Position numbers and translations under genes: made by a program
Shown: positions 6,695 to 14,447 of the stretch, one piece after another
Layout of the letters: each line of letters begins with the position of its first letter
How positions within the stretch are numbered: the first letter of the stretch is position 1
DNA from: RYN-124 sp046262175
GTDB lineage: Bacteria > Actinomycetota > Actinomycetes > Mycobacteriales > SCTD01
DNA length: 14,447 nucleotides
NCBI GenBank assembly: GCA_046262175.1
Contig: JBHENF010000161.1
Span: 1-14,447, forward strand
Direction of reading: 5' to 3'
Notes under the pieces: model-generated
What the model was told of the DNA's origin: nothing
What the model saw: the letters and a program-made list of their open reading frames with translations, nothing else
The model's database searches: none

Positions 6695-9600
6695 TTGTCC
6701 CGTCGTCGTGCCACCCTGCTCCTCACCTCCGGTGTGGCGCTGACCGGGCTGCTGGCCGGCCTGCCGGCCTCGCAGGCCGCCGAGAAGCCGTCCGCCCACC
6801 TGTCCCGGCCGCTCGCCGGTGGCGACGCGGGTGGTTTCCCCGGCGCCGAGGTCGCCGTCGGCGACGCCGACCGCCGCGGGCCGCGGCTGGCCCCGCTCGG
6901 CGCCGCCAAGGTCGCCGTGGCCGAGCTCGGCGCGGAGGCCTCGTACACGCAGTACGGCACGCCGCTGACACTCACCCGCGAGAAGGCGTTCCTCGCCACT
7001 GGCCTCGCCGGCTCGCCCGAGCAGGTCGCGCGCACCTTCCTGTCGCGGCACGCCGCCATGTACGGCCTGACGCCGGCGTCGGTCGCCGGCCTCGAGCTCG
7101 TCTCGGCCGAGACGCTTCCGGACAGCAGCACCGCATGGGCCGTGCTCCTGCGCCAGAAGATGAACGGGCTCCGGCTGGCCGAGGACGGCATGGTCGGCGT
7201 CGGCGTGGGTGCCGGCGGCACCGTCGCCTACGTCACCAGCTCCCTTGTCCCGACCGCCGTCCTCGGCGCAATGCCGTCGGCGACGCCGCGCATCTCGCCG
7301 CAGGCCGCCGTGCTCGCCGCGGCCAAGGACGCCGGCATCACCGGCCTCGACCGCAGCGACGTCACGCTCGGCAAGGTCGACGGCACCGGCTTCCAGACCC
7401 TGCGCGTTCGCGGCCTGCACCAGCTGCAGCGCACCCGGCTGCGGGTCCTGCCGACCACCGACAAGGGCGCCCGCCTCGTCTACGAGACCAACATCACCGA
7501 CGTCTGGGGTGGTCGCGCGCTGGCGACGATCGGCTTCGTCGACGCGGCGACCGGCGACGTCCTCCTCCGGCGGGACGCGGTCGACACCCTCGCCGAAGGC
7601 GTCGCGTCCAGCCCCAAGACCCGCTCGATCGGCACCGCGCAGACGGCCGCCGGCACCCCTGGCGTCTTCCAGGGCGACTACAACCCGAAGGCCTGCACCG
7701 CGCCGATCGCACTCACGGGCGTCAGCACCGGCGACGTCACGCTCGGGATTGTTGTCGTGCTCGCCAACCAGCCGAACGACATCGTGCTGAAGGTGCAGCG
7801 CAACGGCAAGGAGGTCGGCTCCTTCGACAACGTCGAGAGCCCTGAGGCCGGCACCGTCACCTTCGCGCCGCCGATCCTGCCGACCGACAAGGTGACCGCG
7901 ACCGTCTGCCCGTTCAAGGTCGGCGAGGGCGAGGCCCCGTTCAACTTCGCGGGCACGTACCTCTCCTCGCCCTTCGCGACCCCCGACCCGGGCGGCCTGC
8001 CCGGCCCCGTCACGGACGGCTCCGACAGCGGCCCGTCGATCTTCCACGTCTTCGGGTCGAACCCGCTCCTGCCGCGCAGCGACACCACCGCCTCCCCGGA
8101 CAGCCGGTACAAGGCGTGCTCGGGCAAGAAGGGCGACCCGAACCTGCTCGGCAAGGACGTCGGCGGCTGCGACTACGTCTACACCGACGGCAGTCCGCTC
8201 CCGTACGACTCCGACCCGGTCCTCGGTCTGCCGACGTTCACGACTGTCGGCAACAACGCCGTCACCAGCGACGCGCGTGCCTCGTCCTCGCTCACGCGGG
8301 GCGCGCCGTTCCTGCCGCCGCTGTCGCCGACGCGTGACTACCGGCCGCCGTGGACCGACTCCTGGCACCTGTCCGACTGCAACCCTTCGAGCATCTCCGG
8401 CCCGAACCAGTCCGACGTGCAGACGGCGATCGTCAACCTGTTCACGGGTCACAACCGGACGCACGACTTCGCCTACCGGCTCGGCCTGACCGAGAAGCGC
8501 GGCGCGCTGCAGCTGAGCAACTACGGCAAGGGCGGCGCCGAGCTCGACCCCGAGACGGGGAACGCGCAGAACGCAGCGCTGTCGCAGGAGGCGTTCGCCG
8601 CTGCCAACACAGCGGGCGGCCCGGCCGGTCAGGGCTCGCCGCTGACCGGACGCAACAACGCCAACCAGATCACCCTGCAGGACGGCGTTCCCGGCATCAC
8701 CAACCAGTACCTGTTCCAGCCGATCCCGACGTTCCACGGCCCCTGCGCCGACGGTGACCTCGACTCGGGCATCTTCATCCACGAGTACACGCACGCGATC
8801 AGCAACCGGCTCATCGCCGGCCCCGACACCGGCCTGTCCGGTCAGCAGGGCGGGTCCATGGGCGAGAGCTGGAGCGACCTGGTCGCCGTCGAGTACCTCA
8901 ACGCGTTCGGCCTGGCCGGCACCGGCGGCGAGGACGTCTACGCGCTCGGCGCCTACGCGACCGGCAACGTCCTCAAGGGGATCCGCGACTACAGCGCCAA
9001 CCCGGACACGAACCCGCTGAACTACAGCGACTTCGGGTTCGACGCGACCGGCCCCGAGGTGCACGCGGACGGCGAGATCTGGAACGCGGTGCAGATGACC
9101 GTCCGCCAGGCGCTCATCGCGAAGTACCAGAGCCAGTACCCGTACGGCGACAAGGTCCTGCAGAAGGCGTGCGCAGTCGGTCGGACCGTCAACGGCGCCG
9201 TGGGCCCGTCGTGGGACAAGTGCCCCGGCAACCGCCGCTACATCACGTACCTGTTCGACGCGATGATCGGCCAGATGAACGGCGCGCCGTCCATGGTCGA
9301 CATGAAGAACGTCGAGCTCGCGTCGGTGCTCCTGCGCGACAAGGACGACTACGACACGGTGGCGGACGCCTTCGCCCGCCGTGGCCTCGGCAAGGGATCG
9401 GCCGCGACGAGCAGCGCCGACACCGACCCGCAGCCCAGCTTCGCCTCGCCGAACGCGGCGAAGAACGCGAACGTCACCTTCTCGCTGGTGGACGCCATGA
9501 CGGGCAAGCCGGTCAAGGGCTCCGTCTTCGTGGGGATGTACACCGCTCGCTGCACCCCGGTCGCGACGACGCTCGGCGGTGAGGAGAAGGGACCGAAGGC

Positions 9601-10444
9601 GGCCATCACCCAGGGGTCGTACACGTTCACCGTGCAGGCGCCCGGGTACGGCATCCAGCGGTTCCCGCTGACGCTCGCGCCCGGCACGAAGACGCAGGTC
9701 TTCCGGCTGGCCCAGAACCTCGCGTCCAAGCGGTACGGACCGACCGTCACGGGCAACGCCGGCTCGGCCCGCCTCGGCGGCGTGGTGGACGACGACGAGG
9801 ACACGAACGGCGCGTTCACCGGCCAGCCCGTCGCGGGGCGCGAGATCACGGTGACGTTCGCCAACCCGAAGCAGACGTTCGACCGCGTCGCCGTCAGCGC
9901 CCTGCACCACCCGAACCGGAAGCTGCCGGAGGGCGGTACCGAGGTCGGGGGTCGCTTCCTGGGTGTCCGGGCGTTCGACCTGCAGGTGAGCAAGGACGGC
10001 GGCAAGACGTTCTCGACGATCTACCGCAGCCCGGCGAACTTCTTCCCGGCCCAGCGCCCGCGCCCGGTCGCCCCCGACCTGATCGCCCGTGAGGTTCAGC
10101 TCCCCACACCGGTCACCGCGGACGCGATCCGGATGGTCGTGCGCACCAGCGCCTGCACGGGCAACAGCCAGTACAACACCGAGGAGGAGGCCGACCCCAT
10201 CCAGGCGTCCGCCTGCACCAGCGTGCGCGGGTACACGACGACCGTGACCGTGACCGAGCTCGAGGTGTTCCGGTCCCGGGCCGCTGCAGCGGCTCGCCCG
10301 ATCGCGGCGCCTCCCGCGGCGGCACCGAACCGGCCGTCGACGCTGCCCGCCACCGGCGGCAGCACCGCACTGGGCCTCGGCGCGCTGGCGCTGCTGGGCG
10401 CCGCCGGCGTCGTCGCTGTCTACCGCCGCCGCGCGGCTCGCTAG
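6695..10444 (+). CDS. Secreted, LPXTG-anchored M36 (fungalysin-type) zinc metalloprotease
   Basis: 1249-residue extracellular endopeptidase of family M36. The TTG start follows GGAGG. Residues 1-28 are an export signal (MSRRRATLLL, hydrophobic core, ASQA cleavage area); the Arg cluster leaves Tat export possible. An FTP-type inhibitory propeptide lies about 85-190, and a small beta-rich (PPC/CUB-like) insert about 322-425. The M36 catalytic region is about 450-915: it contains NLFTGHNRTHDF, the zinc motif HEYTH (H696, E697, H700) and the third ligand E724 in SMGESWSD. A carboxypeptidase-regulatory-like beta domain follows (about 925-1010), then a discoidin-like (F5/8 C) domain (about 1025-1195). 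The end is a sortase signal: LPATG at 1217-1221, a hydrophobic helix and RRRAAR. It is probably autoprocessed and wall-bound. The next gene is a paralogue lacking the anchor. It is far larger than typical fungalysins because of the accessory domains. Confidence 0.95.
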   Translation: MSRRRATLLLTSGVALTGLLAGLPASQAAEKPSAHLSRPLAGGDAGGFPGAEVAVGDADRRGPRLAPLGAAKVAVAELGAEASYTQYGTPLTLTREKAFLATGLAGSPEQVARTFLSRHAAMYGLTPASVAGLELVSAETLPDSSTAWAVLLRQKMNGLRLAEDGMVGVGVGAGGTVAYVTSSLVPTAVLGAMPSATPRISPQAAVLAAAKDAGITGLDRSDVTLGKVDGTGFQTLRVRGLHQLQRTRLRVLPTTDKGARLVYETNITDVWGGRALATIGFVDAATGDVLLRRDAVDTLAEGVASSPKTRSIGTAQTAAGTPGVFQGDYNPKACTAPIALTGVSTGDVTLGIVVVLANQPNDIVLKVQRNGKEVGSFDNVESPEAGTVTFAPPILPTDKVTATVCPFKVGEGEAPFNFAGTYLSSPFATPDPGGLPGPVTDGSDSGPSIFHVFGSNPLLPRSDTTASPDSRYKACSGKKGDPNLLGKDVGGCDYVYTDGSPLPYDSDPVLGLPTFTTVGNNAVTSDARASSSLTRGAPFLPPLSPTRDYRPPWTDSWHLSDCNPSSISGPNQSDVQTAIVNLFTGHNRTHDFAYRLGLTEKRGALQLSNYGKGGAELDPETGNAQNAALSQEAFAAANTAGGPAGQGSPLTGRNNANQITLQDGVPGITNQYLFQPIPTFHGPCADGDLDSGIFIHEYTHAISNRLIAGPDTGLSGQQGGSMGESWSDLVAVEYLNAFGLAGTGGEDVYALGAYATGNVLKGIRDYSANPDTNPLNYSDFGFDATGPEVHADGEIWNAVQMTVRQALIAKYQSQYPYGDKVLQKACAVGRTVNGAVGPSWDKCPGNRRYITYLFDAMIGQMNGAPSMVDMKNVELASVLLRDKDDYDTVADAFARRGLGKGSAATSSADTDPQPSFASPNAAKNANVTFSLVDAMTGKPVKGSVFVGMYTARCTPVATTLGGEEKGPKAAITQGSYTFTVQAPGYGIQRFPLTLAPGTKTQVFRLAQNLASKRYGPTVTGNAGSARLGGVVDDDEDTNGAFTGQPVAGREITVTFANPKQTFDRVAVSALHHPNRKLPEGGTEVGGRFLGVRAFDLQVSKDGGKTFSTIYRSPANFFPAQRPRPVAPDLIAREVQLPTPVTADAIRMVVRTSACTGNSQYNTEEEADPIQASACTSVRGYTTTVTVTELEVFRSRAAAAARPIAAPPAAAPNRPSTLPATGGSTALGLGALALLGAAGVVAVYRRRAAR

Positions 10445-10460
10445 CCCGTACGCGCGTCTC

Positions 10461-10498
10461 CGACAGGCCGCTCCCCGGATTGGGGGAGCGGCCTGTCG
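10461..10498. terminator. Perfect 16-bp hairpin between the two protease genes
   Basis: cgacaggccgctcccc (10461-10476) pairs fully with 10483-10498 across a 6-nt loop (ggattg). It begins 16 nt after the first protease stop. There is no U-tract, which is common for GC-rich actinobacterial terminators. It probably ends the first protease transcript and gives the second its own promoter. Confidence 0.88.
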
Positions 10499-10512
10499 CG
10501 TCGGGAGATGTC

Positions 10513-10539
10513 GGGAACCCCAGCAGGAACAGGCGTTCC
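10513..10539 (+). promoter_or_regulatory. GGAAC/GTTCC element upstream of the second protease
   Basis: Between the hairpin and the second protease start lies GGAAC-N4-GTTCC (10526-10539), a 14-bp inverted repeat. A further GGGAAC at 10513-10518 stands 16 nt before GTT at 10535-10537. This recalls the GGAA...GTT layout of ECF-sigma (SigE/SigR-like) promoters but is 1-2 nt shorter than usual spacing. Either an operator or a stress promoter is possible; both are inference. Confidence 0.3.
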
Positions 10540-10581
10540 GGTGGCGAACCTCCAGGTCAACGACACGCAAAACCGCTCCCG

Positions 10582-10587
10582 AAGGAG
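10582..10587 (+). promoter_or_regulatory. Ribosome binding site of the second M36 protease
   Basis: AAGGAG lies 4 nt before the GTG at 10592. The spacing is slightly short, but this start puts the signal peptide exactly at the N-terminus. The in-frame ATG at 10508 would add 28 polar residues before it. Confidence 0.75.
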
Positions 10588-10591
10588 AACC

Positions 10592-13500
10592 GTGCGCAAG
10601 CCCGTCCTCGCCGGCATCGCGCTGCTGGCCGTCGGCCCCGTTCTCGCCGGCACCCTGCCGAACGCCGGCGCCACCGCGACACCCGTGGTCTCCGCGCTGC
10701 GACCGCTCGTCGGCCCCGACGGCGGCGGCTTCCCCGGCGCCGAAGTCGCGCTCGGCGACGTGGACGCCCGTGGTCCCCGACTCGCGCCGCTGGCCGGCGC
10801 CCGCGCGGCGCTCGCCCGGCTCGGCGGCGACGTCGACGCCTCCTGGACGCAGTACGGCACCGTGCTCAGCGCCACCCGCGCCGCCGGCTACCTGTCCCGC
10901 CACGTGCCCGGCGCGACGCCCGAGGCGATCGCGCGGACCTGGCTGGCGCGCAACGCCGCGCTGGTCGGCCTGACGGCGAAGGACGTCCAGGGCCTGGAGC
11001 TGCTCAGCGCGCTGCCACTGCCGGAGTCCGACGTGGCCCACGTCGTCCAGCTGCGCCAGCGCAGCCACGGCATCCTGCTCGCCGAGGACGGCCTGATCTC
11101 GATCGGCGTACGCGGGCACGACGTGGTCATCCTCACCAGCTCAGCGGTGCCCGCCGAGACGCTGGCGAGGATCAGCGCGACCCGGCCGGCGCTCGACGCG
11201 CTGCAGGCCGTCGTCGCCGCTGCGAAGGACGCCGGTGTGCGCAACCTCGGCCCGGACGACGTCCGACTGCTCGGCAAGAACGACGGCGCCGGGTTCACCC
11301 TCGTCAGCGCCACCGGGCTCGCGCAGCGCCAGCGCGCCCGGCTTCGCGCCCTCGGCACCACCGACGGCGGCGGGACGCGTCTGGTGTGGGAGACCGACAT
11401 CCTCGACGTCGCCGGAGCCAAGGCGCTCGCGACGATCACCTTCGTCGACGCCGTCACGGGCAAGGTGCTGCTGCGCCGTGACGCCGTCGACACCCTCGCC
11501 GAGGGGACGCGCGGCAGCGCCGCCACCCGCAGCGTCGGGACGGCGCCGGCGCTGGCGCCGTCCGGCGGCCCCTTCGTCGGCACCTACACCGCGACCGCGT
11601 GCTCCGCGAAGATCCCGCTCGACGTGCAGGCCGGCGTCCAGCAGATCGTCATCGCGGCGCACGCGGCGAACCCGAACAACGACATCACCATCCAGGTCAC
11701 GCGCGGCAAGAAGGGGATCGGCACGATCGACACCCTGAGCACGCCCGAGGCGGGCACCATCGCGGTCAAGCCGGCGGCCAAGGCCGGTGAGACGTTCTCC
11801 GCGCAGGTCTGCCCGTTCGACGCCTCCGGCACAGCGCCGTTCGACTTCGCCGGCAGCTACGTCACGAGCGAGCAGAGCGCGAGCACGCCGGCGCTGCCTT
11901 CCGGTATCGTCGGCCCGGCCAGCACCACCGGGCCGCTGTTCCCCGCCACGTGGAAGGCGTTCTCGGCCAACCCGCAGTTCCCGTTCAAGCAGGTCGCCGC
12001 GCCCGATGACCGCGACAAGATCTGCGGCACGACGCACGCGGACAAGAGCGCGAAGGCCAAGGGCTGCAGCCGGAACGGCTTCACCTACTTCGACGCCTCC
12101 CCCTTCGCGTACGACGTCGACGCCGTGACCGGTCTGCCGACGTTCACGACCATCGGCAACAACGCGGTGACCAGCAACGCGCAGGCGTCGAGTTCGCTCA
12201 CCCCTGGTGGCCCCTTCCTGCCGCCGGCCAGCCCCACCCGCGACTACGCGCCGTCGTTCACCGACTCCTGGCACGCCAACAAGTGCGACCCCGCCGCGCT
12301 GGTCAGCCCGCTGGGCAACCGTGGTGACGTCGACGCGGCGATCGTCAACCTGTTCGTCGGCCACAACCGGGTGCACGACTTCTCGTACCGCCTCGGCCTG
12401 ACCGAGCAGCGTGGCGCGCTGCAGGTGACCAACTTCGGCAAGGGCGGGGCCGAGGAGGACCCCGAGCTCGGCAACGCGCAGAACGCCGGCCTGACCGGTG
12501 GCTCGCCCGCGTACCTGGGGCGGGACAACGCCAACCAGATCACGCTGCAGGACGGCGTGCCCGGCATCACGAACCAGTACCTGTTCCAGCCGGTCCTGGG
12601 CTTCTACTCGCCCTGCACCGACGGTGACCTCGACGGCAGCGTCTTCCTGCACGAGTACACCCACGCCACCAGCAACCGGCTCGTCGCGGGACCGGACGTC
12701 GGCCTGTCAGGGTCGCAGGCCTCGTCGATGGGCGAGGCGTGGAGCGACCTGGTCGCGATCGAGTACCTCAACGCGTTCGGCCTTGCCGGCAAGCGGGGCG
12801 AGGACCCGTTCGCCCTCGGCGCCTACGTGACCGGCGACCCGTACCGCGGCATCCGCGACTTCAACCTGCGCGACAACCCGCTCAACTTTGCCGACTTCGG
12901 CTTCGACGCCACCGGCCCCGAGTTCCACGCCGATGGCGAGATCTGGAACGGCGTGCAGGTGGCAGTGCGCAACGACCTCGTGAAGAAGTGGAACGCCAAG
13001 TACAGCTCCAAGGACCGGGCGCTGCAGGCCGCCTGCGCCCTCGGCCGCACCACCGCGGGCAAGAAGCACTCCACGTTCGAGGGCTGTCCGGGCAACCGCC
13101 GCTGGGTGACCTACCTGTTCGACGCGATGATCCTGCAGGCGAACGGGTCGCCGTCGATGGTCGACATGAAGAACGCGCAGCTCGCGGCCGACATGCTGCG
13201 GACCGGCGGCGTGGACCAGCGCGTGATGGCCAACGGCTTCGCCCGACGCGGCCTGGGGGCCGGCTCCTCCTCGTCGAGCAGCAACGACACCGACCCGACG
13301 CCGTCCTTCGCGACGCCGGCGGCGTTCGGCAAGGACAACGGCACGGTCACCTTCTCGCTCGTCGACGCCACCACCGGCAAGCCGGTGAAGGGTGACGTGT
13401 ACGTCGGTGAGTTCCAGGCCCGCGCGACACCGGTGGCCTCCACCGTGCCGGGCTCCGAAACGCGCCCCACGGCGAAGATGATCAGCGGCGCGTACAAGCT

Positions 13501-14209
13501 GATCGTCCAGGCCCGTGGCTACGGCCTGCAGCGCTTCGGGCTGACCGTCGCCGCCGGCCGCTCCACCACCAAGAAGATCGCGCTGCTGCCGAACCTCGCG
13601 TCGGTCAACCGCGGCGCGACGGTGCAGGCCGCCGGGTGGACCCGGCTGCGGGACGTCCTCGACGACGACGAGGCCACCGACGGCGGTTTCGACGGCATCA
13701 AGGTGAAGGAAGGCCCCGTCGGCGGTCAGAGCGCCGACGACAGCAAGACCCGCACGCCGATCGCCGGGAAGTCCTTCACGGTGGCGCTGGCGGGTGGCAA
13801 GCAGCGGGTCGGCAGCATCGCTGTCAGCGCCCTGCACCGTCCGGTCCGGGCCACCAACGCTGACCAGGCTCCGGACTTCCAGGGTCGGCTGCTCGGCCTG
13901 CACGAGTTCGAGGTCCAGGCGAGCAGCGACGGCGGCCGCACCTACCGGACCGTCTACCGCAGCCCGCAGAGCTTCTTCCCGACCGGCAGCCCGCGGGCCG
14001 TCGCGCCTGACCTGAACCTGCGGACGGTGCAGCTGCCGGGCTCGGTCGTGGCGGACCACCTGCGGCTGGTCGTGAAGAGCAACACCTGCACGGGCACCCC
14101 GGACTTCCGCGGTGACCGGGACAACGACCCGAACAACAACTCCGACTGCCCCTCCACGGACAACGCGTACCGCGTGACCATCACGGAGTTCCAGGCCTTC
14201 GGCCGCTAG
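10592..14209 (+). CDS. Secreted M36 (fungalysin-type) zinc metalloprotease, unanchored paralogue
   Basis: 1205-residue paralogue of the preceding protease with the same domain order. Residues 1-29 are a Sec-type signal peptide (MRKPVLAGIALLAVGP, cleavage near AGATA). The FTP-type propeptide is about 83-186, the small beta insert about 327-426 and the M36 catalytic region about 450-906. That region has NLFVGHNRVHDF, HEYTH (H687, E688, H691) and third ligand E715 in SMGEAWSD, with the same 28-residue ligand spacing as copy 1. A carboxypeptidase-regulatory-like domain (about 917-1003) and a discoidin-like domain (from about 1017) follow; the latter holds a 20-residue or so acidic/basic loop absent from copy 1. 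It stops right after the discoidin-like domain (EFQAFGR): no LPXTG motif, helix or basic tail, so it should be released to the medium. All catalytic residues are intact. It has its own upstream hairpin boundary and probably its own promoter. Natural substrates are unknown. Confidence 0.95.
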   Translation: MRKPVLAGIALLAVGPVLAGTLPNAGATATPVVSALRPLVGPDGGGFPGAEVALGDVDARGPRLAPLAGARAALARLGGDVDASWTQYGTVLSATRAAGYLSRHVPGATPEAIARTWLARNAALVGLTAKDVQGLELLSALPLPESDVAHVVQLRQRSHGILLAEDGLISIGVRGHDVVILTSSAVPAETLARISATRPALDALQAVVAAAKDAGVRNLGPDDVRLLGKNDGAGFTLVSATGLAQRQRARLRALGTTDGGGTRLVWETDILDVAGAKALATITFVDAVTGKVLLRRDAVDTLAEGTRGSAATRSVGTAPALAPSGGPFVGTYTATACSAKIPLDVQAGVQQIVIAAHAANPNNDITIQVTRGKKGIGTIDTLSTPEAGTIAVKPAAKAGETFSAQVCPFDASGTAPFDFAGSYVTSEQSASTPALPSGIVGPASTTGPLFPATWKAFSANPQFPFKQVAAPDDRDKICGTTHADKSAKAKGCSRNGFTYFDASPFAYDVDAVTGLPTFTTIGNNAVTSNAQASSSLTPGGPFLPPASPTRDYAPSFTDSWHANKCDPAALVSPLGNRGDVDAAIVNLFVGHNRVHDFSYRLGLTEQRGALQVTNFGKGGAEEDPELGNAQNAGLTGGSPAYLGRDNANQITLQDGVPGITNQYLFQPVLGFYSPCTDGDLDGSVFLHEYTHATSNRLVAGPDVGLSGSQASSMGEAWSDLVAIEYLNAFGLAGKRGEDPFALGAYVTGDPYRGIRDFNLRDNPLNFADFGFDATGPEFHADGEIWNGVQVAVRNDLVKKWNAKYSSKDRALQAACALGRTTAGKKHSTFEGCPGNRRWVTYLFDAMILQANGSPSMVDMKNAQLAADMLRTGGVDQRVMANGFARRGLGAGSSSSSSNDTDPTPSFATPAAFGKDNGTVTFSLVDATTGKPVKGDVYVGEFQARATPVASTVPGSETRPTAKMISGAYKLIVQARGYGLQRFGLTVAAGRSTTKKIALLPNLASVNRGATVQAAGWTRLRDVLDDDEATDGGFDGIKVKEGPVGGQSADDSKTRTPIAGKSFTVALAGGKQRVGSIAVSALHRPVRATNADQAPDFQGRLLGLHEFEVQASSDGGRTYRTVYRSPQSFFPTGSPRAVAPDLNLRTVQLPGSVVADHLRLVVKSNTCTGTPDFRGDRDNDPNNNSDCPSTDNAYRVTITEFQAFGR

Positions 14210-14221
14210 ACCCCGCGTTGC

Positions 14222-14258
14222 CCGCAGCCCCGGTGCCGCTCCGGCGCCGGGGCTGCGG
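14222..14258. terminator. Hairpin between convergent protease and DUF72 genes
   Basis: ccgcagccccgg (14222-14233) pairs perfectly with 14247-14258. The stem extends inward by one T-G wobble and three G-C pairs to a 5-nt loop (gctcc), about 16 bp in all. It starts 13 nt after the protease stop and lies 6 nt beyond the stop of the minus-strand gene, so it probably ends both transcripts. No U-tract. Confidence 0.85.
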
Positions 14259-14263
14259 CGCGT

Positions 14264-14447
14264 CTACAGCAGCTGCAGGAAGCGCTGGGCGTCGCCGATC
14301 CGCGGCAGGTTGTTGAACAGCACGTACGCGCTCGGCCGGCCCTCGACGAGGTCGCGCAGCCGGTGCAGCTCGTCATCGGTGTGCACGTGCCGCGAGCCGG
14401 TGGTGCCGTGCAGCCGGTAGTACGTCTGCTCCGGCGTCACCGTCTCG
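14264..14447 (-). CDS. DUF72 (YecE-like) family protein, C-terminal fragment
   Basis: Only the last 60 codons are inside the window; the 5' part runs off the right edge. The visible sequence has YYRLHGTTGSRHVHTDDELH followed by AYVLFNNLPRIGDAQRF, ending at TAG (complement of 14264-14266). The RLHG...YVLFNN pattern, with Asn-Asn near the C-terminus, is typical of DUF72 TIM-barrel proteins, whose biochemical role is unsettled. It converges on the second protease gene, with the shared hairpin between them. The truncation is due to the window edge, not mutation. Confidence 0.8.
   Translation of the reverse strand, partial: ETVTPEQTYYRLHGTTGSRHVHTDDELHRLRDLVEGRPSAYVLFNNLPRIGDAQRFLQLL

Noticed and set aside
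10508..10591. ATG at 10508 as start of the second protease
   Set aside because: It sits 10 nt after the terminator hairpin, and the added 28 residues are polar and precede a normal signal peptide; GTG at 10592 has AAGGAG.
6659..11119. A 1486-codon open frame on the minus strand across both protease genes
   Set aside because: It is Arg/Ala/Gly/Val-rich low-complexity sequence antisense to two clearly real plus-strand proteins and spans the perfect hairpin. It is a by-product of GC-rich third positions.
11141..14059. Long minus-strand open frames (11141-12664 and 12707-14059) inside the second protease
   Set aside because: They have no recognisable domain or ribosome site, and composition typical of the antisense shadow of a GC-rich gene.
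1..14447. Mobile elements, CRISPR, tRNA/rRNA genes, phage or defence genes
   Set aside because: No terminal inverted repeats, spaced repeats, clover-leaf genes, transposase or integrase motifs were seen; nearly all sequence is explained by the listed genes.

Overview
This is a GC-rich chromosomal segment, roughly 70% G+C, with GTG and TTG starts and frequent start/stop overlaps. It fits an Actinomycetota genome. A mycothiol-dependent-type maleylpyruvate isomerase homologue, actinobacterial-style paired Fpg/Nei glycosylases and a PspA with a membrane-protein partner support this. The genus cannot be set from the sequence alone.

Layout. (1) 1-1539, plus strand: a secreted metallophosphoesterase related to purple acid phosphatases, with a Pro-rich linker and beta-rich C-terminal domains; its 5' end is cut by the window edge. 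(2) 1728-3877, plus strand: a tight three-gene unit of pspA, a PspM-like membrane protein starting on the base after the pspA stop, and a DinB/MDMPI-fold protein overlapping it by ATGA. (3) 6570-3852, minus strand: a four-gene unit (Fpg/Nei glycosylase B, small ABM-domain protein, Fpg/Nei glycosylase A, trmB) joined by a 4-nt gap, an 8-nt overlap and a 4-nt overlap. Its end overlaps the MDMPI-fold gene tail to tail by 26 nt. (4) 6695-14209, plus strand: two very large secreted M36 (fungalysin-type) zinc metalloproteases in tandem. They share one domain order, but only the first ends in an LPATG sortase signal and membrane anchor. A perfect 16-bp hairpin separates them and another hairpin follows the second. 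(5) 14447-14264, minus strand: the C-terminal 60 residues of a DUF72 (YecE-like) protein, cut by the right edge.

Functionally the window mixes envelope and extracellular functions (phosphatase, Psp-type membrane-stress response, two secreted proteases) with DNA-repair and tRNA-modification functions. The divergent 6571-6694 region serves both the repair operon and the first protease and holds an 18-bp repeat that could be a regulator site.

I saw no mobile element, CRISPR array, tRNA/rRNA, phage gene or recognisable defence system. The features most worth following are the tandem protease pair with split surface fate, the glycosylase-ABM-glycosylase operon, and the psp-like unit. None is proven to be a new system.
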